Shown here one piece after another: positions 8,772-16,712 of a stretch of DNA of 64,000 bases. The stretch lies in assembly GCF_004117055.1 (NCBI RefSeq), contig NZ_CP026363.1, positions 4,946,501 through 5,010,500 on the forward strand, in the 5' to 3' direction. The DNA comes from Brevibacillus agri (GTDB lineage: Bacteria; Bacillota; Bacilli; Brevibacillales; Brevibacillaceae). Both the position numbers and the translations under genes were made by a program. How positions within the stretch are numbered: position 1 is the first letter of the stretch; every line of letters starts with the position of its first letter. The notes beneath the pieces are model-generated. The model did not search any database. It was not told the DNA's origin and was given only the letters and a program-made list of their open reading frames with translations.

Positions 8772-10112
8772 TTGGACACCGTCCCGATAGTGCTCAACCT
8801 GCTGCTTGTCATATTTCTTGTTTTTCTCAACGGCTTTTTCGTCGCCGCTGAGTTCGCTCTCGTCAAGGTGCGGCAAACGCGCCTGACGCAAATGGTGAAT
8901 GAAGGAAACAAACGCGCTGTTTACGCCCAAAAAGTAACGCAAAAGCTGGATGGCTACCTGTCTGCTTGTCAGGTCGGGATCACTCTCGCCTCGCTCGGAC
9001 TGGGGTGGGTCGGGGAACCGGCTATCGCCCACATGATTGTCGAACCGCTGCTCGGTTCAACAGGGATGCCTGACTATCTGATTTCTGCGATCTCTTTTGG
9101 GATAGCGTTTGCGATCATTACCTTCCTGCACATTGTCCTGGGTGAACTGGCGCCGAAATCATTGGCCATTCAAAAAGCAGAAGTGACTTCGCTGTGGGTT
9201 GCCGCGCCATTGATGTTTTTCTATAAATTGCTTTACCCGGCGATCTGGTTTTTGAACGGAACAGCCAACGCCCTGATGAAACGCTTTGGCCTCGAAGCTA
9301 TTTCGGAGCATGAAGCGGCTCACACGGAAGAAGAAATTCGCATTCTCGTCAACCAGAGCCACCAAAGCGGCCATATCGACCAAACCGAGCTGGCGCTGGT
9401 GGAACACGTTTTCGACTTTTCCGAAACCCTTGCCCGGGAGACGATGATCCCGCGCATCGACATGGTTTGCTTATATAGCACGAACACCTTTGAAGAAAAC
9501 CTGGAGATCATCCGCACCCAGCGACACACCCGTTTCCCTGTAGCGGATGATGACAAAGACAATATCATCGGCTTTGTCCACGCGACCGACTTTTACCTCG
9601 CGGCCCTGCAAGACGGGCATGTCGAGCTGGATTCGCTGCTCCGCCCGGTTCTGACTGTTCCGGAAACGATGGAAATCAGTACGGTCCTGCGCCTGATGCA
9701 GAAAAAACGCTCGCAGCTCGCGATTGTCATCGACGAGTACGGCGGTACAGCCGGACTGGTGACCATGGAAGATATTTTGGAAGAAATCGTCGGCGATATC
9801 CAGGACGAGTTCGACGAGGAAAGACCGGAGATCGAAAAGCTGGAAAACGGCCTCTCCGTATCCGGCATGCTGACGCTCGCTGACTTGAACGACCACCTTC
9901 CGTTCGAACTGGAATCGGAAGACGTGGACACGATCGGCGGCTGGCTGTACAGCCAACTGGAAGAAGATATCGCGGTGGGCGCTACGGTAGAATGGGAAGG
10001 CCATTTGTTCACCGTCAAGCAGATGGATAATCACCGCGTCACGCGCGTGCTGATTACGCCGATCAAAAGCGATGAAGCACAGCAGCCGGAAGAGCTTTTG
10101 ACCGTCTCCTGA
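8772..10112 (+). CDS. CNNM/CorC (hemolysin C-like) membrane protein with CBS pair
   Basis: About 446 residues: a DUF21/CNNM membrane domain (roughly 1-190, with FLNGFFVAAEFALVKV), two CBS domains (about 200-330; FPVADDDKDNIIGFVHATD and IVIDEYGGTAGLVTMEDI) and a C-terminal CorC/HlyC domain (about 345-425). The family includes magnesium exporters or sensors such as B. subtilis MpfA, so a Mg2+ role is likely. Start: a TTG at 8772 lies 11 nt after AGAGAGGA, whereas the in-frame ATG at 8760 has no spaced site. The TTG is preferred, not proven. Confidence 0.9.
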   Translation: MDTVPIVLNLLLVIFLVFLNGFFVAAEFALVKVRQTRLTQMVNEGNKRAVYAQKVTQKLDGYLSACQVGITLASLGLGWVGEPAIAHMIVEPLLGSTGMPDYLISAISFGIAFAIITFLHIVLGELAPKSLAIQKAEVTSLWVAAPLMFFYKLLYPAIWFLNGTANALMKRFGLEAISEHEAAHTEEEIRILVNQSHQSGHIDQTELALVEHVFDFSETLARETMIPRIDMVCLYSTNTFEENLEIIRTQRHTRFPVADDDKDNIIGFVHATDFYLAALQDGHVELDSLLRPVLTVPETMEISTVLRLMQKKRSQLAIVIDEYGGTAGLVTMEDILEEIVGDIQDEFDEERPEIEKLENGLSVSGMLTLADLNDHLPFELESEDVDTIGGWLYSQLEEDIAVGATVEWEGHLFTVKQMDNHRVTRVLITPIKSDEAQQPEELLTVS

Positions 10113-10139
10113 TCGCCTGCGCATCGCAATCAATAGCGA

Positions 10140-10181
10140 AAGCCCCTCACCTTGCAGCATAAGGTGAGGGGCTTTTTTTCC
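10140..10181. terminator. Strong terminator after the CNNM gene
   Basis: AGCCCCTCACCTT (10141-10153) pairs perfectly with AAGGTGAGGGGCT (10161-10173) and is followed by a T run; the convergent CDF gene ends at 10198. Confidence 0.93.
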
Positions 10182-10197
10182 TGTTAATTCGCCGGGG

Positions 10198-11175
10198 TCA
10201 GGTTGTTTCGAGGATGTTCGGCCGCTCCCAGTCGCTTACGCCGTTGTCCTCCAGAATGCCCATCGTCACGTCGCTGATGTCCGGATCGGTCAGCAGGCTG
10301 TCCCTGATGCGGTATTTGATGTCGTCCGCTACCGCCAGCGTCAGGCCCGTCCGCAGCTCCACGTAGCACTCCACATGGTAAAACCGCCCTTCCTGGACGA
10401 TCCGCAGCCGGTTGATATCGACCACATCCGGATCGGCAAAAATGATCGCGGCAACCCGGTCCTCCACTTCTTTCGGAGCCGCTACCCCGATCAGTCCGAC
10501 CATGTTGTCGTACCCGACCTTGAACGCTACGCCGACCATCAAAATGCCAATCAGGATCGTCGCGATGCCGTCCAGGAGGGCAAATGTCGTAAACTGCGTG
10601 ACAATGACCGCGATCAAGGCCAATAGCGCGCCTGTCGTAGCCACGATGTCCTCGTAAAAGACGAGGCGCGTCGGCGGCGCCGCCCGTCCCACATGGCGAA
10701 AAGCAGCGGGGACGATCGCCCAGCCCTTCGCGTCGACACGGGTTTCGTGGACGATCTCTTTCATCGCTTTGACCAGCACGTAGCCGTCGACGACAATCGC
10801 CAGGAACAAAATGATAAAATTAAGCCAGAAGTGACTGGAATGCGCAGGCTCCTTGAGCAGATGGAAGCCTTCCATGATCGTTTCGTACGCCATGATCGTC
10901 ACGACGATGACCGCGATCATGCAAAACAGGTTGATAACGCGGCCAAATCCGGTCGGAAACCGCGGCGTCGGCTTTTTCTCCGCCAGCACGCTGCCGAAAA
11001 AGACGAAGCCCTGGTTCACCGCATCGGCAATCGAGTGCATCGCCGACGCAAACATGGCCCCGCTGCCGCTGTACGCAGCGGCGACCCCTTTGACAATCGC
11101 CAGGCCCATATTGCCCAAGGCGGCCGTAGCCGAAGATGTGTTTCCTTTTTTTAACGTTGCCCAAAAAGAGCCCAT
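10198..11175 (-). CDS. Cation diffusion facilitator (CDF) family metal transporter
   Basis: A 325-residue secondary transporter that exports divalent metal ions in exchange for protons. It has six membrane segments, the CDF start block SSATAALGNMGLAIVKGVAA, SAMHSIADAVNQG with the metal-site Asp near residue 48-52, and a soluble C-terminal domain with the family DISDVTMGI region. The order of loops (MEGFHLLKEPAHSSHFW) resembles the SLC30A9-like branch more than CzcD. The metal cannot be read from the sequence. No regulator is adjacent. Confidence 0.9.
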   Translation of the reverse strand: MGSFWATLKKGNTSSATAALGNMGLAIVKGVAAAYSGSGAMFASAMHSIADAVNQGFVFFGSVLAEKKPTPRFPTGFGRVINLFCMIAVIVVTIMAYETIMEGFHLLKEPAHSSHFWLNFIILFLAIVVDGYVLVKAMKEIVHETRVDAKGWAIVPAAFRHVGRAAPPTRLVFYEDIVATTGALLALIAVIVTQFTTFALLDGIATILIGILMVGVAFKVGYDNMVGLIGVAAPKEVEDRVAAIIFADPDVVDINRLRIVQEGRFYHVECYVELRTGLTLAVADDIKYRIRDSLLTDPDISDVTMGILEDNGVSDWERPNILETT

Positions 11176-11358
11176 GCTGCCATGTATCCCCCTCGAAAAA
11201 AATCCTGTTCTTGTTTACTATTCCCCACGAAGAACCATCGTCCCTTTTCAAAAAAAGGAAAAAAATGAAAACAAGCGCCGTTGGCCGAATCAACAGTGCG
11301 GCGCCGCTTCCGGGCAGCAGCTCTCCAGGAGCCATCTGTTTCGATAGCAGCCGTGCCT

Positions 11359-11673
11359 TTACGCCAGCAGCTTCAAACCTGCCACCGACACGATGACCAG
11401 CCCGATGAACAACAGCCGCAGCCCGTCTTTTGGTTCTCCGTAAAACAGCATGCCTACGAGGGCGCTTCCCACCGTGCCGATGCCCGTCCAGACCGCATAC
11501 GCCGTCCCCATCGGAATCTCGCGCATCGCCACAGACAGCAAGAGAAAGCTGAGCGAAAATCCGCCGAGCAGCACCGCCCAGGAGCGCAGGGACGGCTTCT
11601 GATTCACCTGCGAAATCCCCATGACACCAACTACCTCAAACAGTCCGGCCAAGATCAGGGACACCCATGTCAT
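11359..11673 (-). CDS. ykkD: SMR-family exporter subunit, YkkD-like (guanidinium export)
   Basis: A 104-residue, four-segment small multidrug resistance protein starting MTWVSLILAGLFEVVGVMG, with the essential membrane Glu at position 13 and the AYAVWTGIGTVGSALVG stretch of this family. Its start overlaps the stop of its partner by 4 nt. Paired SMR proteins such as B. subtilis YkkCD act as antiparallel heterodimers. The guanidine-I riboswitch upstream says the physiological substrate is guanidinium, exported against protons. Confidence 0.9.
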   Translation of the reverse strand: MTWVSLILAGLFEVVGVMGISQVNQKPSLRSWAVLLGGFSLSFLLLSVAMREIPMGTAYAVWTGIGTVGSALVGMLFYGEPKDGLRLLFIGLVIVSVAGLKLLA

Positions 11674-12026
11674 GCGACTTCCCCCTCCTTGTGCGCATCT
11701 CCCTCATGCTCATGCGTGACCAGCTTCAACCCGATAATGCCGACGAGCAGCAGAGCGATCAGCCCTACCTTGGCCCAACTGAACGGCTCCTGAAAAACGG
11801 CCATCTCGACGATCACCGTACCCGCTGTTCCCAGTCCGACAAAGACGGCGTACACCGTGCTCGTCGGCAGCCGCTTGCCCGAATAGATCAATACCGCGAA
11901 GCTGACCAGAATCGCGACAACGGTCAGCAGCCACTCCCAAAAACTGTCGGCGTGCTTCAAGCCCGCTACCCACATCACCTCAAACATTGCAGCGGCCACA
12001 ACCAAAAGCCAGTTCTTTCCCACCAC
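11670..12026 (-). CDS. ykkC: SMR-family exporter subunit, YkkC-like (guanidinium export)
   Basis: First gene of the SMR pair, 118 residues, starting MVGKNWLLVVAAAMFEVMW, with the conserved Glu at about residue 16 in the first membrane segment and STVYAVFVGLGTAGTVIVE in the third. It carries a His/Glu/Asp tail (KLVTHEHEGDAHKEGE) that its partner lacks. The start follows AAAGGAGGGATTGTG; GTG alternatives are close by. A riboswitch and intrinsic terminator precede it, so both genes should be off until guanidine is present. Confidence 0.92.
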   Translation of the reverse strand: MVGKNWLLVVAAAMFEVMWVAGLKHADSFWEWLLTVVAILVSFAVLIYSGKRLPTSTVYAVFVGLGTAGTVIVEMAVFQEPFSWAKVGLIALLLVGIIGLKLVTHEHEGDAHKEGEVA

Positions 12027-12102
12027 AATCCCTCCTTTTGTCTATCGTTCCCCAAGCGCAGCTTGCGCGCAGGCTCATCCGGAGCACCTTTTTCACACAA
12101 GC

Positions 12103-12147
12103 AAAAAAAGCCGCGGGCGAATACCGTCTCAGATATTCTCCCGGGCT
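12103..12147 (-). terminator. Riboswitch expression-platform terminator
   Basis: On the minus strand AAAAGCC.GGG.GAATA pairs with TATTC.CCC..GGCTTTTTTT. The left arm uses the same bases as the 3' end of the guanidine aptamer (AAGCCCGGGAGA), so aptamer folding and termination exclude each other. Confidence 0.88.
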
Positions 12148-12232
12148 TTTATCCCTCCGTGTACACGGCCGCAGCCGTGCGTTTTCTCTCGGTCCAGTCC
12201 GGCCAGCCTCCTGACCGCGGAACCCTAGAAAA
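12133..12232 (-). ncRNA. Guanidine-I riboswitch (ykkC-yxkD leader) aptamer
   Basis: Read on the minus strand, the leader contains in order CTAGGGTTCCG, GGACTGGACCGAGAG, ACACGGAGGGATAAAAGCCC and GGGAGA, the conserved blocks of the ykkC-I class, with variable stems between them. The class binds free guanidine and turns on guanidinium exporters or degradation genes by preventing termination. The terminator that follows and the SMR pair downstream fit this exactly. Confidence 0.95.
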
Positions 12233-12271
12233 CGTATCGTATGCAATTCGAACATGGGGTAACTGGCTCTT

Positions 12272-12301
12272 ATTGTAGCAAAAGCAAGGCGATTTTTGCA
12301 A
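12272..12301 (-). promoter_or_regulatory. Sigma-A promoter of the guanidine exporter leader
   Basis: Minus strand TTGCAA (12296-12301), 18-bp spacer, TACAAT (12272-12277). Transcription would begin near 12265, about 35 nt before the aptamer. Confidence 0.75.
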
Positions 12302-12449
12302 GAACTGCGAGCAGGACACGTACGGGCGCGGAAAACCAGCCTGCTTTTTAGCCGTCGGGCAGTTTTTTTCAAAAACAGCTTCTTGTGCTATTCTAGCTAA
12401 ATAGAAAGATCGTCCCAAACCGATCAAAACAGTGAGGAGGAGAAAACCG

Positions 12450-12911
12450 ATGACAAGCGTACTGTTTGTCTGCCTCGGCAATATTTGCCGCTCCCCCATG
12501 GCGGAAGCCGTTTTTCGCCATCTCGCGGAGCAGGAAGGCTTGGCCGGGGACATTTCCATCGATTCGGCGGGAATTGGCGGCTGGCACGCGGGTGAGCCGC
12601 CGCACAAAGGCACGCAAAAAGTTTTGACCGAAAAAGGCATCGCCTGCGACACGCTGCGCGCCCGCCAGATTACCCGCAACGATTTTGCCGAGTACGACTA
12701 CGTCGTATGCATGGACGACGAAAATTTGGCCGCGCTCATGAAAATGGCTCCCGCAGGCAAAAAAGTGTACCGCCTGCTCGATTTTGCCCACGCCGTCCAG
12801 GAGCAAAACGTGGAAGACCCGTACTACACAGGGCGCTTTTCCTACGTCTACGACCTGGTGGAAGCTGGCTGCCGCGGTCTTTTGGCAGAAATCAAACGCA
12901 AAAAGGGATAG
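12450..12911 (+). CDS. Low-molecular-weight protein tyrosine phosphatase, 153 aa
   Basis: Hydrolyses phosphotyrosine (or, as in B. subtilis YwlE, phosphoarginine) in cytoplasmic proteins. The P-loop CLGNICRS runs from Cys8 to Ser15 (C-X5-R) and the general-acid Asp is in EDPYYTGRF near residue 126. Length is normal. GAGGAGG precedes the ATG at 12450. The stop codon lies inside a terminator stem shared with the convergent hydrolase. Tyrosine versus arginine specificity is not decidable here by eye. Confidence 0.93.
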   Translation: MTSVLFVCLGNICRSPMAEAVFRHLAEQEGLAGDISIDSAGIGGWHAGEPPHKGTQKVLTEKGIACDTLRARQITRNDFAEYDYVVCMDDENLAALMKMAPAGKKVYRLLDFAHAVQEQNVEDPYYTGRFSYVYDLVEAGCRGLLAEIKRKKG

Positions 12912-12940
12912 CCCGCTTGTCAGGGCATCCCTTTCTTTTT
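12901..12940. terminator. Bidirectional terminator, phosphatase/hydrolase
   Basis: AAAGGGATAGCCC (from 12902) pairs with GGGCATCCCTTT (12923-12934), one bulge, then CTTTTTT. Confidence 0.85.
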
Positions 12941-13749
12941 TATACTGCCACTGTTTTTTCCGCCCACAGCCGTCCCAGCCAGCTTACGGTGTTGCCGATC
13001 AGCTTGCTGTAGCTGTCCGCAGATGAAAACGTGTGGTCCCCGCCTACAATCACTTCGGTTTCGCACGCGCCTCGTCTGCGCAAACGCAGCTCCCGCTCAT
13101 AATGGAACATCGCATCGACAGGAATCACATCGTCGCGATTACCGTGCAAAATGAGGACATCCCCCTCAAACTGCTTGGCGTGGCGCAGCGGCTGGGCTCC
13201 GTTCAACGATTGGAAAAACCGCCCGGAGAGCAAATAGCCGTTGTGATCCGTTGTCCCTAATGCAAGCGCGTCCTGGTACTCGTTTTCCCCGACAATCCGC
13301 ACAATGTCGTCAAACGGCTGCGCTACCGGAGCCCACAGCGCGAGCGAGTGAATCCGCTTGTCCTGGCTTGCCGTCAGAACGGAAACGGCTCCGCCAAGGC
13401 TGTGCCCAAGCAGCGTAATCCGCTCCTGGTCGACATGCTCCAGCCCTGCAGCGTAATCGAGCACGTCACGCGTCTGCTTCAAAAGCACATCCAGCCCGCC
13501 AGCCCCGTAGTCGCCGTCGCTTTCCCCGCAGCCGCCGTAGTCGAAGCGCAATACGCCAAACCCGTGCGCGGCGAGTTCTCTGGCGGCCTTTACAAACAAG
13601 CGGTTGACGCCAATCCGACTGCCGATAAAGCCGTGGCAGATCACAACCAATGGGTATTTTGCGACCGTTCTGCCGTTTTCCTGCTCTGGCTCATGCAACG
13701 TTGCCGCCAACGTAACTGTATCGCTTGGAATATGTAATGTCCGTTCCAA
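12940..13749 (-). CDS. Alpha/beta-fold hydrolase (serine esterase type)
   Basis: A cytoplasmic alpha/beta hydrolase of 269 residues. The oxyanion region is VVICHGFIGSR (about 35-45), the nucleophile elbow GHSLGG is near 113-118, an Asp lies in HGNRDDVIP near 205, and the His is in GGDHTFS near 243, so the triad is complete. The start is a TTG 8 nt after AGAGG; the in-frame GTG three codons earlier overlaps that site. Similar proteins are cinnamoyl- or acyl-esterase-like; the substrate is unknown. Confidence 0.86.
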   Translation of the reverse strand: MERTLHIPSDTVTLAATLHEPEQENGRTVAKYPLVVICHGFIGSRIGVNRLFVKAARELAAHGFGVLRFDYGGCGESDGDYGAGGLDVLLKQTRDVLDYAAGLEHVDQERITLLGHSLGGAVSVLTASQDKRIHSLALWAPVAQPFDDIVRIVGENEYQDALALGTTDHNGYLLSGRFFQSLNGAQPLRHAKQFEGDVLILHGNRDDVIPVDAMFHYERELRLRRRGACETEVIVGGDHTFSSADSYSKLIGNTVSWLGRLWAEKTVAV

Positions 13750-13830
13750 AGAACTCACCTCTTTTATTTATAGTATTCCGAGTAGTTTACTTTGTTATTG
13801 ACTTTATTATCCCCTTTTTCCGCGAAAATG

Positions 13831-13867
13831 TCAAGAGCCACCTGCGATTGGCACAGGTGGCTCTTGA
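13831..13867 (-). terminator. Hairpin terminator after the secreted-protein gene
   Basis: TCAAGAGCCACCTG (13831-13844) pairs perfectly with CAGGTGGCTCTTGA (13854-13867). On the minus strand it is followed by a short T run (CATTTTC), so termination is probable but not strong. Confidence 0.65.
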
Positions 13868-13908
13868 GTAGCAGAGGCGACGGGAATAGGCCCGAGAAGC
13901 GCGGCGAT

Positions 13909-14895
13909 TTACGGCTGGATGGATTTGCCGATTCGCTGTTGCAAGAGTTCAAGCAGTTGCATCCATTCGCGGCCTTGCTCGGAATCTTCCGCTCCGGCAT
14001 ACTGGTGCTCGCTTGGATAGAGCGAGTAAAATGCGCCCGCTTTGTTCTCCCCGAGCTTGGTGAGGAAAGGATGCTCCTGGTAGTACGGCAGCTTTTCCTG
14101 CTCCTTGCTCAAACGGACGACGGTTGCGAGCAGCACGTCCTTTTTGGCTGCTGGATCCTTGTAGAAAAAGTTCAGGCACGGCGGGTTGCCTTCTTCGTTC
14201 GCGCAGGTGGACTGCTCGATTTTCAGCTTGCTCATCGCTTTTTCCGGCAAAAGAATCCGGTAGCCGAGCGTGCTGTCGTACGCTTTCATCGTCTCGAATG
14301 TTTTCTCGATGTTTTGGTCGTTCAACGATTCCGGCGTATTCCAGATGCCTACCGACTTTTCCGATGCAGGTGCGACACTTTCGATGAACCATTGATCCCC
14401 TTTTTGCGTCACGCCGATGATGGCCCGGTCTGTGCCGAACTTCCCTGTGGAAGTCACCAGGTCAAAATCGACCTGGAATTTCAACGTTTTGGTTTGCGCT
14501 TGTGCCTGGGCTTGCCCGCTGTCGGCTTTGTCTTCTGTTATGCTTGTGACCGTAAAGCCCTCAACCCACGGGCTGGATGTCCCCGTCACCCAATGGAAGC
14601 TCTCCATTGGTGTCTTTAGCCCCAAGCGCGCCTGTTCGGTAAACAGCGCGTATTGCAGGGCGCCGTTTCGCATTTTGACCGCTTTCGCCCATGTTTGGAC
14701 TGTTTCGTACGGGGAAGTGGGAACGATCCCGCTCTCCAGCATTTTCAACTGCTCGGCCAGCGTGCTTTGCGCAGCTTCCGCCGGTTTCTCCACTGCTGCT
14801 GCGGCGTTGGCTGGCTGCTGCGCAATCGAGGCTGCAGAATAGGCTGTCACCCCGATTGCCAGTGCCGACCCTAACGCGATGAGTTTTTTATACAT
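13909..14895 (-). CDS. Secreted protein of unknown function, 328 aa
   Basis: An exported protein with a typical signal peptide: basic MYKKL, hydrophobic LIALGSALAIGVTAYSAAS, and a probable cleavage after PANAAA (about residue 32). No lipobox. The mature part has a KLKFQVDFDLV-type beta region and two cysteines close together (STCANEEGNPPC), which could form a disulfide. GGGAGGCG precedes the ATG. I recognise no domain. It is isolated between a terminator hairpin and a gene-free block. Confidence 0.75.
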   Translation of the reverse strand: MYKKLIALGSALAIGVTAYSAASIAQQPANAAAAVEKPAEAAQSTLAEQLKMLESGIVPTSPYETVQTWAKAVKMRNGALQYALFTEQARLGLKTPMESFHWVTGTSSPWVEGFTVTSITEDKADSGQAQAQAQTKTLKFQVDFDLVTSTGKFGTDRAIIGVTQKGDQWFIESVAPASEKSVGIWNTPESLNDQNIEKTFETMKAYDSTLGYRILLPEKAMSKLKIEQSTCANEEGNPPCLNFFYKDPAAKKDVLLATVVRLSKEQEKLPYYQEHPFLTKLGENKAGAFYSLYPSEHQYAGAEDSEQGREWMQLLELLQQRIGKSIQP

Positions 14896-15009
14896 TTCTG
14901 AACGCCTCCCGGTTGATCGCGATGCCTGTCAAACACACATCTCACAGTTATTAGACGACGGAGCGGGCGTTTTGTAACACAATTGGCTGGAAAATGTTTG
15001 CGTTCGCGT

Positions 15010-15048
15010 AAAAAACTTGGTTGCGCCAAGCCTTTGGCGGAGGCTTCG
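15010..15048. repeat. Short relative of the terminator-linked palindromic repeat
   Basis: Contains ACTTGGTTGCGCCAAG and CCTTTGGCGGAGGC, close to the palindromic core of the copies at 40.6, 48.05 and 61.2 kb, but without their GTACAG end. On the minus strand it ends in AAGTTTTTT. Confidence 0.6.
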
Positions 15049-15234
15049 TACCCAAAGGGCACAAGTCTTGCTTTCTCCTTTGGGGCGAAGGCTGCTATGT
15101 TGGCCATATAGGTGGATGAAGCGTATCCGTTTTTGGGTTGAAACTATAGCAGCATAGTAGCATGGTGATGTGGGCATGGGGCTGTCGGGGCGTTTTTGCT
15201 TGAAAAGCTCCTTCATCGGAACTTTTGGTGTGGC

Positions 15235-15438
15235 GAGGAAAGAGACGAAATCGCGGTAGTTTCTTGGGCTCCCTGCTGGGGGTTAGACTGCCCGGCTCCG
15301 GGGAAAAAGCGAAACCGCGTCCAAAAGTGGTCGATTCAGGTAGCCTCTCAGAGTTGGACGCTAAAAGCGTGTTTCGCTTTCTCCCCTCCGCCTCGGTTGG
15401 GAGCCCAAAGAGCTTTCGCGGATTTCGTCTCTTTCCTC
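15235..15438. repeat. Long imperfect hairpin element LH1 (204 bp)
   Basis: Terminal 18-bp arms GAGGAAAGAGACGAAATC are perfect inverted copies. Inner arms pair again through TTGGGCTCCC, AAAGCGAAAC and GCGTCC, leaving a loop of about 30 nt near 15330-15350. The whole element is one long stem with internal loops. It aligns end to end with the reverse complement of the element at 15658-15864. Confidence 0.85.
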
Positions 15439-15657
15439 GTCAGGGGCCAAGGGGATGGTCGGAGGGGGAAAGAAAACGCAGGATAAAAAGCATCATACAA
15501 GAATTTCAAAGAAGGAGTGCGGGCATTCGTGTGGACCTTCTTGAGAGCTATCATTCTACCTGTTTGACCATACACAATGCTTTTTGAATCTTTTTTTCCT
15601 TGCCTTACGCTTCTTGGCTTCCTCAAAATCAACCCCGAACGACAGAAACAGCTCGTA

Positions 15658-15864
15658 GAGGAAACAGGAGAAAGCAAGCGAAGGTCTTTGGGACTCCTAC
15701 CTAGCCGGAGGAGAAAAAGGAAAACACGCTTTTCAGCGTCAACCTGAACCTACTTCTTTTGAATCCTCTACTTTTGACGCGGTTTTCCTTTTTCTCCGGA
15801 GGCGGACAGTCTTCGCTCCCCCGCCAGAGGCCCAAGTACCTGTAGCGCTTTCTCCTGTTTCCTC
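15658..15864. repeat. Long imperfect hairpin element LH2 (207 bp), inverted relative of LH1
   Basis: Terminal 18-bp arms GAGGAAACAGGAGAAAGC pair perfectly; inner arms pair through GGAGAAAAAGGAAAAC and GCGTCAA. Compared with the element at 15235-15438 the arms have changed on both sides together, keeping the pairing, while short single-stranded blocks such as CCGCGTC.AAAAGT are kept. Confidence 0.85.
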
Positions 15865-15952
15865 TCACCACTACCGCTACGATCAACCGTTTTCCAAGCT
15901 GACAGTCCGTCTCGCAATGCTGCCCAAGAGTCTTATCCATTCCTGATGTCTA

Positions 15953-15992
15953 TAAAAAAGCCGATTGCGCCCCCATTGGCGAATCGGCTTTT
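15953..15992 (-). terminator. Terminator after the DJ-1/PfpI gene
   Basis: Minus strand AAAAGCCGATTCGCC pairs with GGGCGCAATCGGCTTTTTT around a short loop. Confidence 0.85.
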
Positions 15993-16001
15993 GGCTTGTA
16001 A

Positions 16002-16556
16002 TTAGGCATTTACTTGCTTCACAAATTCTTTCATCAGTTGCGGCAGGTCGTTCCAGGCGTGCCCGGAAATCAGGTTGCGGTCTACGTGGAAGCGAGTCTC
16101 GATGTACTTGGCTCCCGCTGCTTCCACCTCTGGACGGCAAGCGAAGTAGGCAGTCATCTCGCGGCCTTTGATCTCGTCGGCGATGACGGTAAGTGCCACG
16201 CTCGCATGACACAAAATCATAACTGGTTTATCATGTTGGAAGAAATGGCGGGCGATGCGGGCAAAATCTTTGTGCAGGCGGATATGCTCAGGAGCACGTC
16301 CTCCTGGAATAATCAGCGCATCGTACTGCTCTGGATTGATCTCGTCGAAAGTGGCGTGCGCTTCGATCTGGTAGCCGCGCTTTTCCGTGAAGGTCTGCCA
16401 GTCTTCAAAATCGTGCACGACGGTGTTGAGCACTTTTTTATCGGTAGGGGAGGCGATCGTCACGTCGAACCCTTCCTCCAGGCAGCGGTAGTACGGATAA
16501 TAAGCTTCCAGCGCCTCTACGGCGTCACCTGTCAGCATCAATACTTTTTTGGCCAT
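16002..16556 (-). CDS. DJ-1/PfpI family protein, 184 aa
   Basis: Class-I glutamine-amidotransferase-like fold used by deglycases, chaperones and PfpI proteases. Begins MAKKVLMLTGDAVEALE at an ATG after AAAGGAGTG. The nucleophile Cys116 is in VMILCHAS, with the oxyanion loop IIPGGRAPEHIR before it at 82-93. It is transcribed divergently from an HxlR regulator that is probably redox-responsive, so a role in detoxifying reactive aldehydes or oxidants is likely (inference). Protease versus glyoxalase/deglycase activity cannot be decided from sequence alone. Confidence 0.88.
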   Translation of the reverse strand: MAKKVLMLTGDAVEALEAYYPYYRCLEEGFDVTIASPTDKKVLNTVVHDFEDWQTFTEKRGYQIEAHATFDEINPEQYDALIIPGGRAPEHIRLHKDFARIARHFFQHDKPVMILCHASVALTVIADEIKGREMTAYFACRPEVEAAGAKYIETRFHVDRNLISGHAWNDLPQLMKEFVKQVNA

Positions 16557-16661
16557 GATGGCTTCACTCCTTTTTTCCAAACGATAGGATTGCTTTGCTT
16601 TCCACATCGCTTATTATAAAGGCGTGCGCCTGGCAACATAAGAATGCACTTTTTTGTGCGG

Positions 16662-16682
16662 TAGTTACCAAAAGGGTACCTA
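16662..16682. promoter_or_regulatory. Candidate HxlR operator, inverted repeat
   Basis: TAGTTACC and GGTACCTA form an inverted repeat with one mismatch, centred in the 156-bp divergent region between the DJ-1/PfpI gene and the HxlR gene, 31 bp before the latter's start. Confidence 0.5.
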
Positions 16683-16712
16683 TGGACAAACCGTAAGCAA
16701 AGGGAGAAAACC

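Larger units (their letters stand above)
14896..16001. other. 1.1-kb gene-free block rich in inverted repeats
   Basis: No convincing gene is visible. It holds a small palindromic repeat at 15010-15048, an imperfect hairpin near 15043-15095, two related ~205-bp long hairpins (15235-15438 and 15658-15864) and a terminator at 15953-15992. Short open frames cross the hairpins but have no usable start site and no protein-like composition. Confidence 0.8.

Noticed and set aside
15225..15677. Open frames crossing the long hairpin LH1 and spacer
   Set aside because: They read through a 200-bp palindrome, lack ribosome sites and have no family resemblance. A fragment such as ELFLSFGVDFEEAKKRK near 15590-15670 looks slightly protein-like but is too short to call.
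15235..15864. CRISPR array
   Set aside because: The repeated sequences are two long inverted elements, not short direct repeats with regular spacers, and no cas gene is present.
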